A DNA stretch of 64,000 nucleotides from Saprospira sp. CCB-QB6 (GCF_028464065.1 NZ_CP116808.1:2249501-2313500); one strand, 5' to 3'. Counted from the first letter of the stretch, positions 46,786 through 55,911 are shown. Notes: generated from the letters alone by a model not told the origin. Program-made: numbers and translations.

Positions 46786-47640
46786 ATGAGCATTATGCAA
46801 AAGAAGATTCTCCTTGTCGATGACCAACCCCAAAATCTACATCAGGTCCTTAAAGCCCTCTACCCTAAAAAAGAGGAATACGAACTCTCTTTTGCCCCCA
46901 ATGGCGCCCAAGCTTTGGCACTGCTAGAAGATCTAAAGGTAGACCTCATTCTACTAGATTGGGAAATGCCCCTGATGGATGGTATCCAAACACTAGAAGC
47001 CCTTAAAAAAGAGGAGCGCTGGGCCAATATTCCCGTTATCATGTACACTGGGGTGCATACGGCTAGCCAAGCGCTACAAAAGGCCTTTGATTTAGGAGCT
47101 ATCGACTTTTTGCGCAAACCCGTAGACGAAACCGAATTGCTGGCCCGTATCCAAAATATTTTTTATATCCAGCAAACGCATGCACTGGAGCAAGAACGAA
47201 ATGAACTGGCCCTCAGCCTGAAACGCAAGGAGCTTTTGCATTATGCCATCTGGCTACAAGAAAAAAATGGCTTCCTCCAAAGCTTTGAACAAAAACTAAG
47301 CAGTTACCTACAAAAAAAATTACCCTACGATAAAGAAGGCCAAAGCCTCCTGCGCGAATTAGAACAGGAAATTGCCATCAAAAGTAAATGGGAAAACCTC
47401 CGCCAACAGGCCGATAATATTCACCAAGCTTTCATCCGCCGCTTTGAAGAGTCGCATCCCCAACTCTCCGCTGGCGATATCAAACTGGCCACCCTCATCC
47501 GCATCAAACAAACAAATCAAGAAATTGCAGATACCCCGGCCATCGCACTGAGCTCGGTAAGCAAAAAGAAGTTACGCTTACGCGATAAACTGGGCTTTGC
47601 TTCTGCTGCCGAACTAGAGGCGCATATTTTGACCTTTTAA
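46786..47640 (+). CDS. Response regulator with C-terminal helix-turn-helix
   Basis: 284 residues. Receiver domain 5-125: acidic pocket Asp12/Asp13, phospho-acceptor Asp58 (LILLDWEMPLMDG), Thr in MYTGVH and Lys in LRKPVDE. A long charged coiled coil follows (about 125-215). The C-terminus has a LuxR-like helix-turn-helix: LSAGDIKLATLIRIKQTNQE, then IADTPAIALSSVSKKKLRLR. The HTH and coiled coil resemble the cytoplasmic end of TPR-linked regulators common in this phylum. Zero bases separate it from the kinase; an internal ATG four codons in is the alternative start. Confidence 0.88.
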   Translation: MSIMQKKILLVDDQPQNLHQVLKALYPKKEEYELSFAPNGAQALALLEDLKVDLILLDWEMPLMDGIQTLEALKKEERWANIPVIMYTGVHTASQALQKAFDLGAIDFLRKPVDETELLARIQNIFYIQQTHALEQERNELALSLKRKELLHYAIWLQEKNGFLQSFEQKLSSYLQKKLPYDKEGQSLLRELEQEIAIKSKWENLRQQADNIHQAFIRRFEESHPQLSAGDIKLATLIRIKQTNQEIADTPAIALSSVSKKKLRLRDKLGFASAAELEAHILTF

Positions 47641-47648
47641 ATTATTCT

Positions 47649-47767
47649 GGGGCCCGCGGCCAGCAAGCTGGCCGCCGCTATGCTGCGGGGCTCACAAGAC
47701 TGTTCGGCCCTGCGCAGGCGACGCCGGCTTGGTCTGGCCTTCGGCCACCCCTCCGCAGCGCTGGGCC
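47649..47767 (+). repeat. Dispersed structured repeat R15 (type 3)
   Basis: Type 3 copy with arms GGCCAGCAAGCTGGCC and GGCCTTCGGCC; core TTCGGCCCT. Starts nine bases after the response-regulator stop and faces R16. Confidence 0.85.
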
Positions 47768-47815
47768 GCTCATCAGGGCGTTTTTCTTTTGGTCTTCTTC
47801 TTCGGCCTTTTGGGG

Positions 47816-48004
47816 CCATGGGCTGAAGCCCATGGTTGTGGGTCTATGCAAACTGGCGGGCTAAAGCCCTTGTTTGCTGGAAAATGGAAAAAAATTAGCT
47901 CCAAGAAAAAACAACCTTTGTTCAAAGCGGCAGAGGATTTTAATCCTCTCCACACTATAGATGTAGAATGGGATTGTTGTATGGCTGTGGGTTTCAACCC
48001 ACAG
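47816..48004. repeat. Palindromes between R15 and R16
   Basis: CCATGGGCT-GA-AGCCCATGG (47816-47835), GGGCT-AA-AGCCC (47858-47869), AGAGGATT-TT-AATCCTCT (47932-47949) and CTGTGGGTT-TC-AACCCACAG (47985-48004). Four short palindromes inside the interior of the R15/R16 pair, in a 250-base stretch without coding potential. Confidence 0.85.
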
Positions 48005-48022
48005 GTATATATCCATCCTAGA

Positions 48023-48155
48023 GGGCCGAAGGCCCGCAGGCTTAGGGATGGATAGGGGGGCGGCGAAGCGGCAGACCAAGGAGCAAAGCGACGCAGGGCC
48101 GAGCAGACCTGCGAGCCCCGACACAGCCCGGCCCGCCCAAAGGGCGGGAAAGCCC
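48023..48155 (-). repeat. Dispersed structured repeat R16 (type 2)
   Basis: Minus-strand copy, arms GGGCCGAAGGCCC, GGCGGCGAAGCGGC (imperfect) and CCCGCCCAAAGGGCGGG. Very close in sequence to R14. Forms the right half of the R15/R16 pair. Confidence 0.85.
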
Positions 48156-48196
48156 AAAAAAAATAAACCCTCAAAGATTAGATAGCTTCCCTAGCC

Positions 48197-48478
48197 CTAA
48201 AATTCTAAGCCGTAGAAGTAGTATAGAAAGAAGCCCAATAAAAGCAGATGTAAAAGAAAGGCGGCCCAAGCTCGCCAGAGAAAGGAGCGTTTTCGGGTTT
48301 TGTGTCGAAACCAATAAATGCCGGTTAAAAGGCCCAAGCTACCGCCCAAAAAACCTAGGCGCAACAGCTGTTTTTCGGGGACTCGCCAAGCGTCTTTTTG
48401 GGCCTGTCGTTTATCCCAATACATTTGAATCAGGGCATAAATATTCAGGCTAATGGGCAAGAGGAGAAGTAAAAGCAT
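48197..48478 (-). CDS. DUF1294 family membrane protein
   Basis: 93 residues, three membrane helices. The family signature is clear: MYWDKRQAQKDAWRVPE, then LLRLGFLGGSLGLLTGIYWF and RHKTRKRSF. Function unknown. It follows aroC by two bases, so it is in the aroC operon. Confidence 0.88.
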   Translation of the reverse strand: MLLLLLLPISLNIYALIQMYWDKRQAQKDAWRVPEKQLLRLGFLGGSLGLLTGIYWFRHKTRKRSFLWRAWAAFLLHLLLLGFFLYYFYGLEF

Positions 48479-48480
48479 AG

Positions 48481-49557
48481 CTATTGGCGAGACTGATGAA
48501 TAAAATAATGGTCTAAGATAACTAAAGCGGCCATGGCCTCCACAATGGGGACGGCTCTGGGGAGCACACAGGGGTCATGTCTTCCTTTTCCGTCTAAAGT
48601 AACGGCTTCTCCTTTCTGGTTAATTGTCTGTTGGGCTTGCATAAGGGTAGCCACGGGCTTAAAGGCCAAATTGCAATAAATGTCCATGCCATTAGAAATT
48701 CCGCCCTGTATTCCACCAGAATAATTAGTTGTAGTTTTGACCTGTCCATTTTCCATGACAAAGGGGTCATTATGTTGGCTGCCGCGCATTTTGGTCCCGG
48801 CAAAGCCAGAGCCGTATTCAAAGCCCTTACAGGCGTTGATGCTGAGCATGGCTTTGGCTAAATCGGCTTGGAGGCGATCGAAGACGGGTTCGCCTAAACC
48901 AGGGGGAACGCCCTCTATGACCAAAGTAATTTGGCCTCCGATGCTATCGCCTGCTTTTCGGACGGCTCGGATTAGGGTTTCCATGGCTTTGGCGCTTTGG
49001 GGGTCAGCTGCTCGAACGGGATTTCGTTCTACTTCAGAGGGGTCTAATTCCCAGTAGGGGCGAGTACATTCTAGTTCGCCTACTGCTTTTACATAGGCCC
49101 AAATCTTAATGCCATATTGGGCCAAAAGCTGCCGAGCGACGGCTCCAGCGGCTACCCTTGCGGCTGTTTCTCTGGCTGAAGAGCGGCCTCCACCGCGATA
49201 ATCTCTGATGCCATATTTGGCGGCATAGCTATAGTCGGCATGAGAGGGGCGATAAAGATCGGCCCAGCCGCTATAGTCCTTAGATTTAGCATTTTGGTTG
49301 GGGATGAAAATATGTAGGGGTGTGCCTGTAGTTTGGCCTTCAAAGAGGCCAGATAAAATTTGAAACGCTTCGGTTTCTTGGCGTTGGGTAACGATAGCGG
49401 ATTGGCCGGGTCTTCTGCGGGCCAAATCGCGGCGAATGAGGTCTAAATCTAGCAGGAGGCCAGAGGGGCAGCCGTCAATGATGACACCGATGCCCGCTCC
49501 ATGAGATTCTCCGTAAGTTGTAATTTTAAAAATTCGTCCGAAACTATTGCCCGCCAT
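48481..49557 (-). CDS. aroC: Chorismate synthase
   Basis: Last step of the shikimate pathway: EPSP to chorismate, needing reduced FMN. 358 residues from ATG 49557 ([20 protein letters not shown]), the universal start; an upstream in-frame start would extend into the previous gene. All three signatures are present: [16 protein letters not shown], the [20 protein letters not shown] segment and the C-terminal [20 protein letters not shown]. The start overlaps the end of the HD hydrolase gene by 14 bases. Confidence 0.96.
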   Translation of the reverse strand: MAGNSFGRIFKITTYGESHGAGIGVIIDGCPSGLLLDLDLIRRDLARRRPGQSAIVTQRQETEAFQILSGLFEGQTTGTPLHIFIPNQNAKSKDYSGWADLYRPSHADYSYAAKYGIRDYRGGGRSSARETAARVAAGAVARQLLAQYGIKIWAYVKAVGELECTRPYWELDPSEVERNPVRAADPQSAKAMETLIRAVRKAGDSIGGQITLVIEGVPPGLGEPVFDRLQADLAKAMLSINACKGFEYGSGFAGTKMRGSQHNDPFVMENGQVKTTTNYSGGIQGGISNGMDIYCNLAFKPVATLMQAQQTINQKGEAVTLDGKGRHDPCVLPRAVPIVEAMAALVILDHYFIHQSRQ

Positions 49558-50104
49558 CTTCTTCTCCGATATAGCTAGAGTAATCTTCAATTTTTTGGGC
49601 CAAGCGGGCCTCTAAATAAGGGTGGGTACCGCCCAGAACCTCTAAAATCATGCGGGCATCTTCTTGATAGGCCTTTCTGCGGTTGGGGGTCCAATAGTGA
49701 GGTGGGGGGCTCATATTTACGAGTCGGTCTGCTAATTTGACCAAACAGGCTTCTTTAGAGTTGGCTTTGATGCGGGCGAGGCAGTCGGCCATTTGTTTAG
49801 CTTTGGGCAGCTCTTTATTTTTGCTGAGGGTTTGCACGGCGGTGCAGACCTCATCGCCAAACTCGCGGGCTAGTTCTTCGGGTAGAATGTCCGTATCTTC
49901 TAAAACATCGTGTAGGACGCCCACTTGCAAGCAGAGGTTTTCATCAAAACCTGTTGCATCATTGGCTAGGGCGTAGTTGATTTCGGCTCCGACATGGGCC
50001 AAGTGAAGCAAATAAGGTAATTCGCTACCAGACATTTTTTGTTTAGCATGGGCACGAGCGGCAAAATCTAAAGCTCTACGGTAAACATCTACAGGCGTTG
50101 GCAT
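49544..50104 (-). CDS. HD-domain hydrolase, Mesh1/SpoT-like
   Basis: 186 residues forming a stand-alone HD domain. Metal ligands are visible: His34 in YLLHLAHV, His65-Asp66 in [10 protein letters not shown] and Asp126 in KLADRLVNM. The spacing is that of the hydrolase domain of RelA/SpoT and metazoan Mesh1, so ppGpp (or NADPH) pyrophosphohydrolase activity is plausible. No synthetase or TGS domain. Overlaps the aroC start by 14 bases, so translation is probably coupled. Confidence 0.8.
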   Translation of the reverse strand: MPTPVDVYRRALDFAARAHAKQKMSGSELPYLLHLAHVGAEINYALANDATGFDENLCLQVGVLHDVLEDTDILPEELAREFGDEVCTAVQTLSKNKELPKAKQMADCLARIKANSKEACLVKLADRLVNMSPPPHYWTPNRRKAYQEDARMILEVLGGTHPYLEARLAQKIEDYSSYIGEEDGGQ

Positions 50105-50278
50105 ATTCTCTATCTTTAGGTCGTAAAGTATGAATTTAGGGCAAAAATACGGAAGAACTACTGAAAGTTAGTAAACTTCTGGCAAAATCAAGCCTTTTAG
50201 CCTAATAGAGCGTCTTTGGGCTGGGATTATTTTGGGCCATATTTTTTGCTGCCCTTGGGCAGCCTTGGTCAAGCTGAT

Positions 50279-50388
50279 GGCCCAGCGCTGCGGAGGGGTG
50301 GCCGAAGGCCAGACCGAGCCGGCTTCGCCTGCGCAGGGCCGAACAGTCTTGTGAGCCCCGCAGCGTAGCGCAGCGCAGCTGAGGCCCC
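50279..50388 (-). repeat. Dispersed structured repeat R17 (type 3)
   Basis: Minus-strand type 3 copy in a divergent region. Begins GGCCCAGCGCTGCGGAGGGG, arm GGCCGAAGGCC, core AGGGCCGAA, ends GAGGCCCC followed by A-rich DNA. The CCGGCTTCGCC arm is decayed on one side. Confidence 0.85.
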
Positions 50389-50416
50389 AAAAAAACATAA
50401 AAAAGTAAGAGCGGCT

Positions 50417-50448
50417 TTTGTTTGGCCCTACAAATAGCTGTAGCTTTC
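50417..50448 (+). promoter_or_regulatory. Candidate promoter of the PLD-like gene
   Basis: TTTG, 20 bases, TAGCTTTC: exact -33 box and one mismatch in the -7 box. The start codon is at 50475. Confidence 0.5.
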
Positions 50449-50474
50449 CAGTCGATTTAAAACCAACACTACTT

Positions 50475-52106
50475 ATGAAAACATTACTACCGATTCTTTT
50501 TGTATTGGCTTTTGCGCCTTGGGCTTCGGCTCAGTTTGTCATTTTTGGCGAGGCTGTGCAATCAAATATTAACAATTCTGGCTTTAGCGTTAGCTATACT
50601 ACTTCTCAGCCTGGCGAGGGAATTTTGGAATATGGGTTAACGCCTAGTTTGGAACTTGGTTTTTCTGCTGCGGGGGCCAATGGGAGCAGTCATCAAATTG
50701 TGCTTTCGGCTTTGCAGGCGGCGGAGATTTATTATGTGCGGCCTAGCCTTATTCGCAATGGGGACACGATTCCCTCTACCAAAACGGCGATTATGGCCAC
50801 GGCTTCTAATTCAACGGGCCAAATCAAAATTTTCTTCAATAAAAGTATTGATGCGAATGTATCGAATGGGACATTTCCAAACATCAATAACTCTTCAGCC
50901 GCAATTGTTGCCGAGTTGATTAAGCGGATTGATAGCGCCCAAGCCACTATTGACGTGGCGGCATATAATATCAATCAGAGCAATATTGTAACGGCTTTAA
51001 ATAATGCTCAAAATAGAGGAGTTGTTGTCCGTTACATTGCTAATGATGGGACCTCAAACACGGCTTTGAGCAATGCGAACTTTCCCAATCAGGAGGTGAA
51101 CACGACAGGCTTGATGCACAACAAATTTCTGGTTTTTGATGTGGGTTCCGTTTACGATAGTTATGTTTGGACAGGTTCAATGAACTTGACATCGGGAAAT
51201 ATCTACGATGACTTTAACAATGTCGTTTTGCTTCAGGACCAAACTTTGGCTAAAGCTTATACCCTTGAATTTAACGAGATGTGGGGGGGGACAAGTGCTA
51301 CTTTTAATGCGCTTACTAGCCGTGCTGGTAGCCAAAAAACAGACAACACCCCTCACCTTTTTATGATTGGGGGGAAATTGGTAGAGCAGTATTTTTCGCC
51401 TACAGATAACACCACCACGGCGATCAAAAATGCCATTCTTTCTGCAGGTGGAGACGTTTCTTTTGCCCTGCTTACCTTTACCAACAATGAGTTGAGAGAT
51501 GCTATTTTGGACCGTCAGCAGTCTGGAGAGCAAGTTGCTGGAGTCATTGAAAATATTGGCGATATCGGGAGTGATTATGCGGATCTCAATGCGGCAGGTG
51601 TAGATGTTTATGCAGATAACCAGCCTTTTGATATCCACCACAAATATGCAATTATTGATGCCAACACGCCTAACTCTGATCCTCAGGTTGTTACTGGCTC
51701 ACATAACTGGTCGCAAGGGGCCGAGGACGATAATGATGAAAATACGCTCATTATCCATGATGCCGAAATTGCAAACTGGTACCTCCAAGAATTTTCTGCT
51801 CGCTATTGTGCCAATGAAGGCAGTAGTAATTGTCAATATGATCCCGCTGTTTCGGTTTGGCAAACAGAACTCCATAGCTTTGAGGTTTATCCCAACCCTA
51901 GTCAAGGACAGATCCAGATTGAGTTGGACCAAGATCGCGCACTAGATTATCAAGTCCTCAATACGCTTGGCCAAACCATTCAAAATGGCCAAATTCAAGG
52001 ACAACAAGCAAGGCTTAACTTGAATCAATTGCCTAAAGGCAGCTACTATTTGGTCTTGTACCAAAATGGACAAGCTTGGGGCAGACAAATGATCCAGTTG
52101 TTTTAA
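50475..52106 (+). CDS. Secreted phospholipase-D-like enzyme with T9SS signal
   Basis: 543 residues from ATG 50475 (MKTLLPILFVLAFAPWASAQ, signal peptide). Residues about 25-110 resemble a fibronectin-type module. Two PLD half-sites follow: H215-x-K217-x4-D222 (MHNKFLVFD, then TGSMNLTSG) and H388-x-K390-x4-D395 (IHHKYAIID, then VTGSHNWS). The C-terminal 75 residues are a type IX secretion sorting domain (FEVYPNPSQGQIQIEL to the end, with LPKGSYYLVLYQNG). So it is a secreted or surface-attached phosphodiesterase, nuclease or lipase. Substrate is open. Confidence 0.9.
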   Translation: MKTLLPILFVLAFAPWASAQFVIFGEAVQSNINNSGFSVSYTTSQPGEGILEYGLTPSLELGFSAAGANGSSHQIVLSALQAAEIYYVRPSLIRNGDTIPSTKTAIMATASNSTGQIKIFFNKSIDANVSNGTFPNINNSSAAIVAELIKRIDSAQATIDVAAYNINQSNIVTALNNAQNRGVVVRYIANDGTSNTALSNANFPNQEVNTTGLMHNKFLVFDVGSVYDSYVWTGSMNLTSGNIYDDFNNVVLLQDQTLAKAYTLEFNEMWGGTSATFNALTSRAGSQKTDNTPHLFMIGGKLVEQYFSPTDNTTTAIKNAILSAGGDVSFALLTFTNNELRDAILDRQQSGEQVAGVIENIGDIGSDYADLNAAGVDVYADNQPFDIHHKYAIIDANTPNSDPQVVTGSHNWSQGAEDDNDENTLIIHDAEIANWYLQEFSARYCANEGSSNCQYDPAVSVWQTELHSFEVYPNPSQGQIQIELDQDRALDYQVLNTLGQTIQNGQIQGQQARLNLNQLPKGSYYLVLYQNGQAWGRQMIQLF

Positions 52107-52127
52107 GTTTCAACTATTAAATAAATA

Positions 52128-52165
52128 AGCGGCCAATTCTCTTCAGAGAGTTGGCCGCTGCTTTT
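52128..52165 (+). terminator. Terminator of the PLD-like gene
   Basis: Stem AGCGGCCAA / TTGGCCGCT extended by CTCT/AGAG, followed by GCTTTTTG. About 20 bases after the stop; also close to the end of the convergent gene. Confidence 0.8.
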
Positions 52166-52184
52166 TGTCTAGCTTAAAGGAAGT

Positions 52185-53195
52185 TTATTGTTGAATGATC
52201 GCTGCAATTTTATTAGAGAGGGCAAGGCCTTCGGGAGATAATGTTTTTAGAGGTTCTCCGCTAGCCGCATAGGCAAGAAAAGTAAAATTATCGGCTAGGA
52301 CCTCGTCGGGATGGATGGTGTAGTTTGTATTGCGGCCAATTTGCTCCCAATAATTATTCAGCTCTTTTTCTTCTATGCCTAAATCGGGGCTTTTGATGCG
52401 GTAGTGTCCAGCCTGAGGCAATTGCTCAAGCTCAAAAAACTGGAAGAGCATAGCCTTTAACATCGGAATACCCTTATAGGCGCCAAAGCGAGAGAAGATA
52501 AGTGGTGTCGCCAAAAACTCTTGTTGGTTGCTATCTTTTAGGCGGATGGCGTAATTTAAATCAAGGCCATCAGGATTATAGAAGATGCGCTTTTGCAGAA
52601 AATCCGATAAGGCTAAACTATCTATTTTTTGATAGCCAATGGCCGCATAAAGTGCGTCTCTCTTTTTGGGCGAATAGCGAGAATAAACATGGAAAATCTC
52701 ATGAATTAGGGTTTGCTCTAGCTTGCTGCTGCTAACAAGTTGGTCGGCTGGAATAACAATGCAGTTTTCTCGAGTATAATAAACCGAGGCCCCATAATAA
52801 CTGCCTAAGGTCTTAATGAGCCGCATTTTGGGCAGCTGAATATCAGGGGCAAAAGCTTGTATCCGATCTAGGGCCGATTGAAATTTATCATGCAGCAAAA
52901 CCCGCTCGCTCTCGCTAAATTCTTGTATATCTTTTTGCAGCATTTCTTTATAGAGGGGCAGTAGATCTAGGCGCTGGTTACTCGCCTTTTCTAATCTCAT
53001 CTGAATGGCCATTTCGAGGGCCTGGACCTTGTCGAAATAGCCCTCTTTTTGGTCCACTACAATTGCTTTTTTAGCCTCGTCTACCGATAGCAATTCATAG
53101 TCGCAAAGGGCATGTGTAGCCCTCATTTTTTTGGCGTTTTGTTGGCAACTGCAGAGCAAAATCAGCCCGAGGAAGGGGAAAAGGAAAAAGCGCAT
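52185..53195 (-). CDS. Lipoprotein with HExxH zinc-protease motif
   Basis: 336 residues from ATG 53195 (MRFFLFPFLGLILLCSC, lipoprotein signal, Cys at 17). The mature part has the zinc-binding HExxH in TLIHEIFHVYSR (His165, Glu166, His169) and a downstream acidic segment HPDEVLADNFTFL about 145 residues later that could supply the third ligand. This is the layout of gluzincin-type metallopeptidases, but I cannot place it in a named family. Cotranscribed with the WbqC gene (four bases apart). Confidence 0.7.
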   Translation of the reverse strand: MRFFLFPFLGLILLCSCQQNAKKMRATHALCDYELLSVDEAKKAIVVDQKEGYFDKVQALEMAIQMRLEKASNQRLDLLPLYKEMLQKDIQEFSESERVLLHDKFQSALDRIQAFAPDIQLPKMRLIKTLGSYYGASVYYTRENCIVIPADQLVSSSKLEQTLIHEIFHVYSRYSPKKRDALYAAIGYQKIDSLALSDFLQKRIFYNPDGLDLNYAIRLKDSNQQEFLATPLIFSRFGAYKGIPMLKAMLFQFFELEQLPQAGHYRIKSPDLGIEEKELNNYWEQIGRNTNYTIHPDEVLADNFTFLAYAASGEPLKTLSPEGLALSNKIAAIIQQ

Positions 53196-53199
53196 AAGG

Positions 53200-53835
53200 C
53201 TAAGGGGTTTTAAAATATTGAGCAAGATAATAAGGCGCCTCTGGCCCCATGCAAAACAAGAGATCCAAAGCCGATAAATGGGGCAAAAAGCCCAAGCGAT
53301 CCTCAAAAAGCTGAGGATAGGGTATTAACTCCAAATAAGGGTCTTTGGTTTTGGCTTGCTGCTGCGGCCGAATCTGATTCCGAAAATCTACGCCCTGCTC
53401 AAATTGATGCGAAAACTCCTGACTAAAACTAGGCTGCGCCAACTGAAAATGCTCCAACAAAAATTGCAAAGCGGCCCAATTGAGCTCAAATAAATGACTG
53501 GGCCGCTGCTCCAAAATAGCCCGAACTTCCTCCCCATAATAATCAAAAAAAGGCGCCTTGCCATAGGCCGTTTCTATTGTCCGCCAATGCTGCTTGGGCC
53601 AATCTTTTTTATAGTCAATTTTAACCTCTCGAACAGGCAATTGCTGATGCTTGCCTTTCTCCAAAGGGACCGAAAGCGCCAGCGGCCCCTGTGCCGTCGC
53701 CAAATGATAACGGTTGCGAAAAGATCCCTTGCGATAATGCTCCTCGCCCTCCAAAATAACCGAAAAGCCCTGCCATTTAGACAAATATTGCAAGCAGGGA
53801 AAAAGCTGTAATTCTATTAAAAGTGATTCTTGCAT
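53200..53835 (-). CDS. WbqC family protein
   Basis: 211 residues. Family marks: an N-terminal ELQLFPCLQYLSKWQG, then HYRKGSFRNRYHLATAQG and QHWRTIETAYGKAPFFDYYG. WbqC-like proteins are linked to O-antigen and glycan synthesis gene clusters in other bacteria, but their enzymatic role is not settled. Upstream partner of the HExxH lipoprotein gene. Confidence 0.88.
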   Translation of the reverse strand: MQESLLIELQLFPCLQYLSKWQGFSVILEGEEHYRKGSFRNRYHLATAQGPLALSVPLEKGKHQQLPVREVKIDYKKDWPKQHWRTIETAYGKAPFFDYYGEEVRAILEQRPSHLFELNWAALQFLLEHFQLAQPSFSQEFSHQFEQGVDFRNQIRPQQQAKTKDPYLELIPYPQLFEDRLGFLPHLSALDLLFCMGPEAPYYLAQYFKTP

Positions 53836-53890
53836 AAATAGTCGTGTTCAACAAAATTTGGACAAAGATAGTCTATTTATTAAATGATTT

Positions 53891-54110
53891 GGGGCTGCCC
53901 CTTCCGCCAGCTTGAACGCCAGCGCAAAGCGGTATCGCTTTGCGAAGCTCTACAAAATGAGGGTTAAAACCCTCATGAATTATCGGGCGGGTCGGGCTGT
54001 TCCGGGCTCGCTGTTCGCTCGGCCCTTCGCCAGCTTTGCTGCCTCGGTCTGGCCCTACGGGCCACTGCTGTCCATCCCTCAGCCTGCGGCCCTTCGGGCC
54101 TGTCCACCGC
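53891..54110 (+). repeat. Dispersed structured repeat R18 (type 2, long form)
   Basis: 220-base type 2 copy, the closest match to R12. It shares the inserted module of about 75 bases: GCAAAGCG-GTAT-CGCTTTGC (53924-53943) and ATGAGGGTT-AA-AACCCTCAT (53957-53976). Arms include GGCCCTACGGGCC and GGCCCTTCGGGCC. Confidence 0.85.
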
Positions 54111-54427
54111 AAAAATAGCTAACCTTAAGATGTGTTTAGATTGAATATAAATAAGTTGCTATGGGGCTAAACTTACATAAATATGACAGTAAAATGACGC
54201 TCTGACCGTACTTTTGTGGAGCTTTGCTGTTCACTACAAAAAGCTGTTTATGGGCCAATATCAATTACTTATAGCGGCCCGTCATTAACAGCCTCTGAAA
54301 ACTACCCGCTAGAATTTGCCGTACTTTCAGTAAGCAATGAGTTGAAGTAATTGCCCTGCTCCCTGCTCCCAAGCTGCTATCATCTGTTAGCGCCTCTCTT
54401 TCTTAACAGCTGCTTAAAGATCTCGCC
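54111..54427 (+). other. Upstream region of hemA
   Basis: 317 bases without a gene. It contains a -7 box match TACTTTTG at 54209-54216 (exact to TAnnTTTG) with no TTTG at the right distance, and a partial echo of the same block (CCGTACTTTC) at 54320. The promoter of hemA is probably here. Confidence 0.4.
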
Positions 54428-55687
54428 ATGAAGGCCATAGAACAATACAAAATTATCACATTTACTCATCGCCGAACCGATTTAAACGGGATTGGCCAAT
54501 TTGTACTTCGACCGAAAACAGAGGAGGAATCTGTTTTGGAACAACTGCACGCTTTTAAGCAGCAGATTGGCGCCAAAGAGATTTATTATCTCTCTACTTG
54601 TAATCGCATTCTGTTTTTGGTTTTGGCCCAAAAAGAAGATAAGGGCAAGGCTTTTAAGCAAAAGTTCATGCAGCGCTTATATGCGGACTTGAGTGAGGAG
54701 CTGCAGGCTAAGGCCATTAAAGAGGCCTTTTTGTATGAGGGCTTGGAGGCGATTGACCATTTCTTTCGGGTTTCGGCTTCTATGGATTCTTTGGTGGTGG
54801 GCGAGCGCGAGATTCTCCGCCAACTCAGAGAAGCTTATCAAGATAATTTGGAGCAAGGCCTTACGGGAGATGCCATTCGCTTACTTATGCGTTTTACGGT
54901 AGAAACAGCCAAAAGAGTGTATTCTTCTACTCGCATTGGCGAAAAGCCCGTTTCGGTGGTTTCTTTGGCCGTTTCTAAATTGATGCAGGCCCAATTGCCT
55001 CCAAGTTCACGCTTTTTGTTGTTGGGGGCGGGGCAGACCAACGCCCTTTTTGCCAAGTTTCTAAAAAAATACGGCTACAATAAAGTCACGGTCTTTAATC
55101 GCAGCCTAAAAAAGGCCGAGGAATTGGCCCAAGAATTTGATGGAGAGGGGTTACTATTGAGCCAGTTGAGCGAATATCGAAAGGGCTTTGATGTAGTTGT
55201 GGCCGCCACAGGCGCTAAATCAGCTTTATTGACCACTGAGCTTTATCAGCAGCTTTTGGGCGAAGAGGCGGCAACAAGCAGCAAACTACTGATCGATTTG
55301 AGTATCCCGAATAATATTGAGCCAGCCATTGCGGAGAAATATCCCAAGGCCCAATATGTTCCCATTGAGAGTTTGAGAGAATTGGCCCAAAAGAATTTGG
55401 CCTTTAGAGAGCAGGAATTGGAGCGGGCCAAAGAAGTTGTAGAAGAGCAGGTAGATATTTTTTATCAAGCCTTTAAGGAGCGTTTGATTGAGTTGGCCCT
55501 CAAAGAGGTGCCCATTCAGGTGAAGGCCATACGGCAGCATGCCCTCAACAATGTGTTCAAGAAAGAATTGGCTGATTTGGATGAGGAATCATTGGCCCTT
55601 TTGGATCGGATGATGGCTTATATGGAAAAGCGTTGCATTGCGATTCCCTTGCAGGTGGCCAAGCAAAATATGTTGAAAGAAGACTAG
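54428..55687 (+). CDS. hemA: Glutamyl-tRNA reductase
   Basis: First enzyme of the C5 route to heme: glutamyl-tRNA to glutamate-1-semialdehyde. 419 residues. Catalytic Cys58 in YYLSTCNRILFLV; SMDSLVVGEREILRQLREAY; the NADPH-binding domain around FLLLGAGQTNALFAKFLKKY; C-terminal dimerisation helices. It shows that this organism makes 5-aminolevulinate from glutamate. hemC follows 224 bases downstream on the same strand. Confidence 0.96.
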   Translation: MKAIEQYKIITFTHRRTDLNGIGQFVLRPKTEEESVLEQLHAFKQQIGAKEIYYLSTCNRILFLVLAQKEDKGKAFKQKFMQRLYADLSEELQAKAIKEAFLYEGLEAIDHFFRVSASMDSLVVGEREILRQLREAYQDNLEQGLTGDAIRLLMRFTVETAKRVYSSTRIGEKPVSVVSLAVSKLMQAQLPPSSRFLLLGAGQTNALFAKFLKKYGYNKVTVFNRSLKKAEELAQEFDGEGLLLSQLSEYRKGFDVVVAATGAKSALLTTELYQQLLGEEAATSSKLLIDLSIPNNIEPAIAEKYPKAQYVPIESLRELAQKNLAFREQELERAKEVVEEQVDIFYQAFKERLIELALKEVPIQVKAIRQHALNNVFKKELADLDEESLALLDRMMAYMEKRCIAIPLQVAKQNMLKED

Positions 55688-55704
55688 CCCTATTCGTCTA
55701 GAGT

Positions 55705-55856
55705 GGGCCCGAAGGGCCCGCAAAGGAGCGTAGCGACGCGGCTGAGGGATGGAGAGGGTGGCCCGTAGGGCCAGACCGAGGCAGCAAAGCTGCCGAAGGG
55801 CCGAGCGAATAGCGAGCCCGGAACAGCCCGACCCGGCCGTTGGCCGGGGCAGCCCC
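55705..55856 (-). repeat. Dispersed structured repeat R19 (type 2)
   Basis: Minus-strand copy between hemA and hemC. Arms GGGCCCGAAGGGCCC, GGCCCGTAGGGCC, GGCAGCAAAGCTGCC and CCGGCCGTTGGCCGG. Ends GGGGCAGCCCC followed by A-rich DNA. It sits inside what would otherwise be an ordinary operon gap. Confidence 0.85.
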
Positions 55857-55911
55857 AAAAAAAGAAATAGAAAAACTTCAGTATCTTGGCGGCGAACAGA
55901 ATAAATAGAAT

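Noticed and set aside
47637-48174. Small Cys/Pro/Arg-rich proteins on both strands
   Set aside because: They are translations of R15, R16 and the palindromes between them, with no signal peptide or ribosome-binding site.
49558-49590. Extended start of aroC
   Set aside because: Chorismate synthases start with M.GN.FG; the extra residues are only read-through of the upstream overlap.
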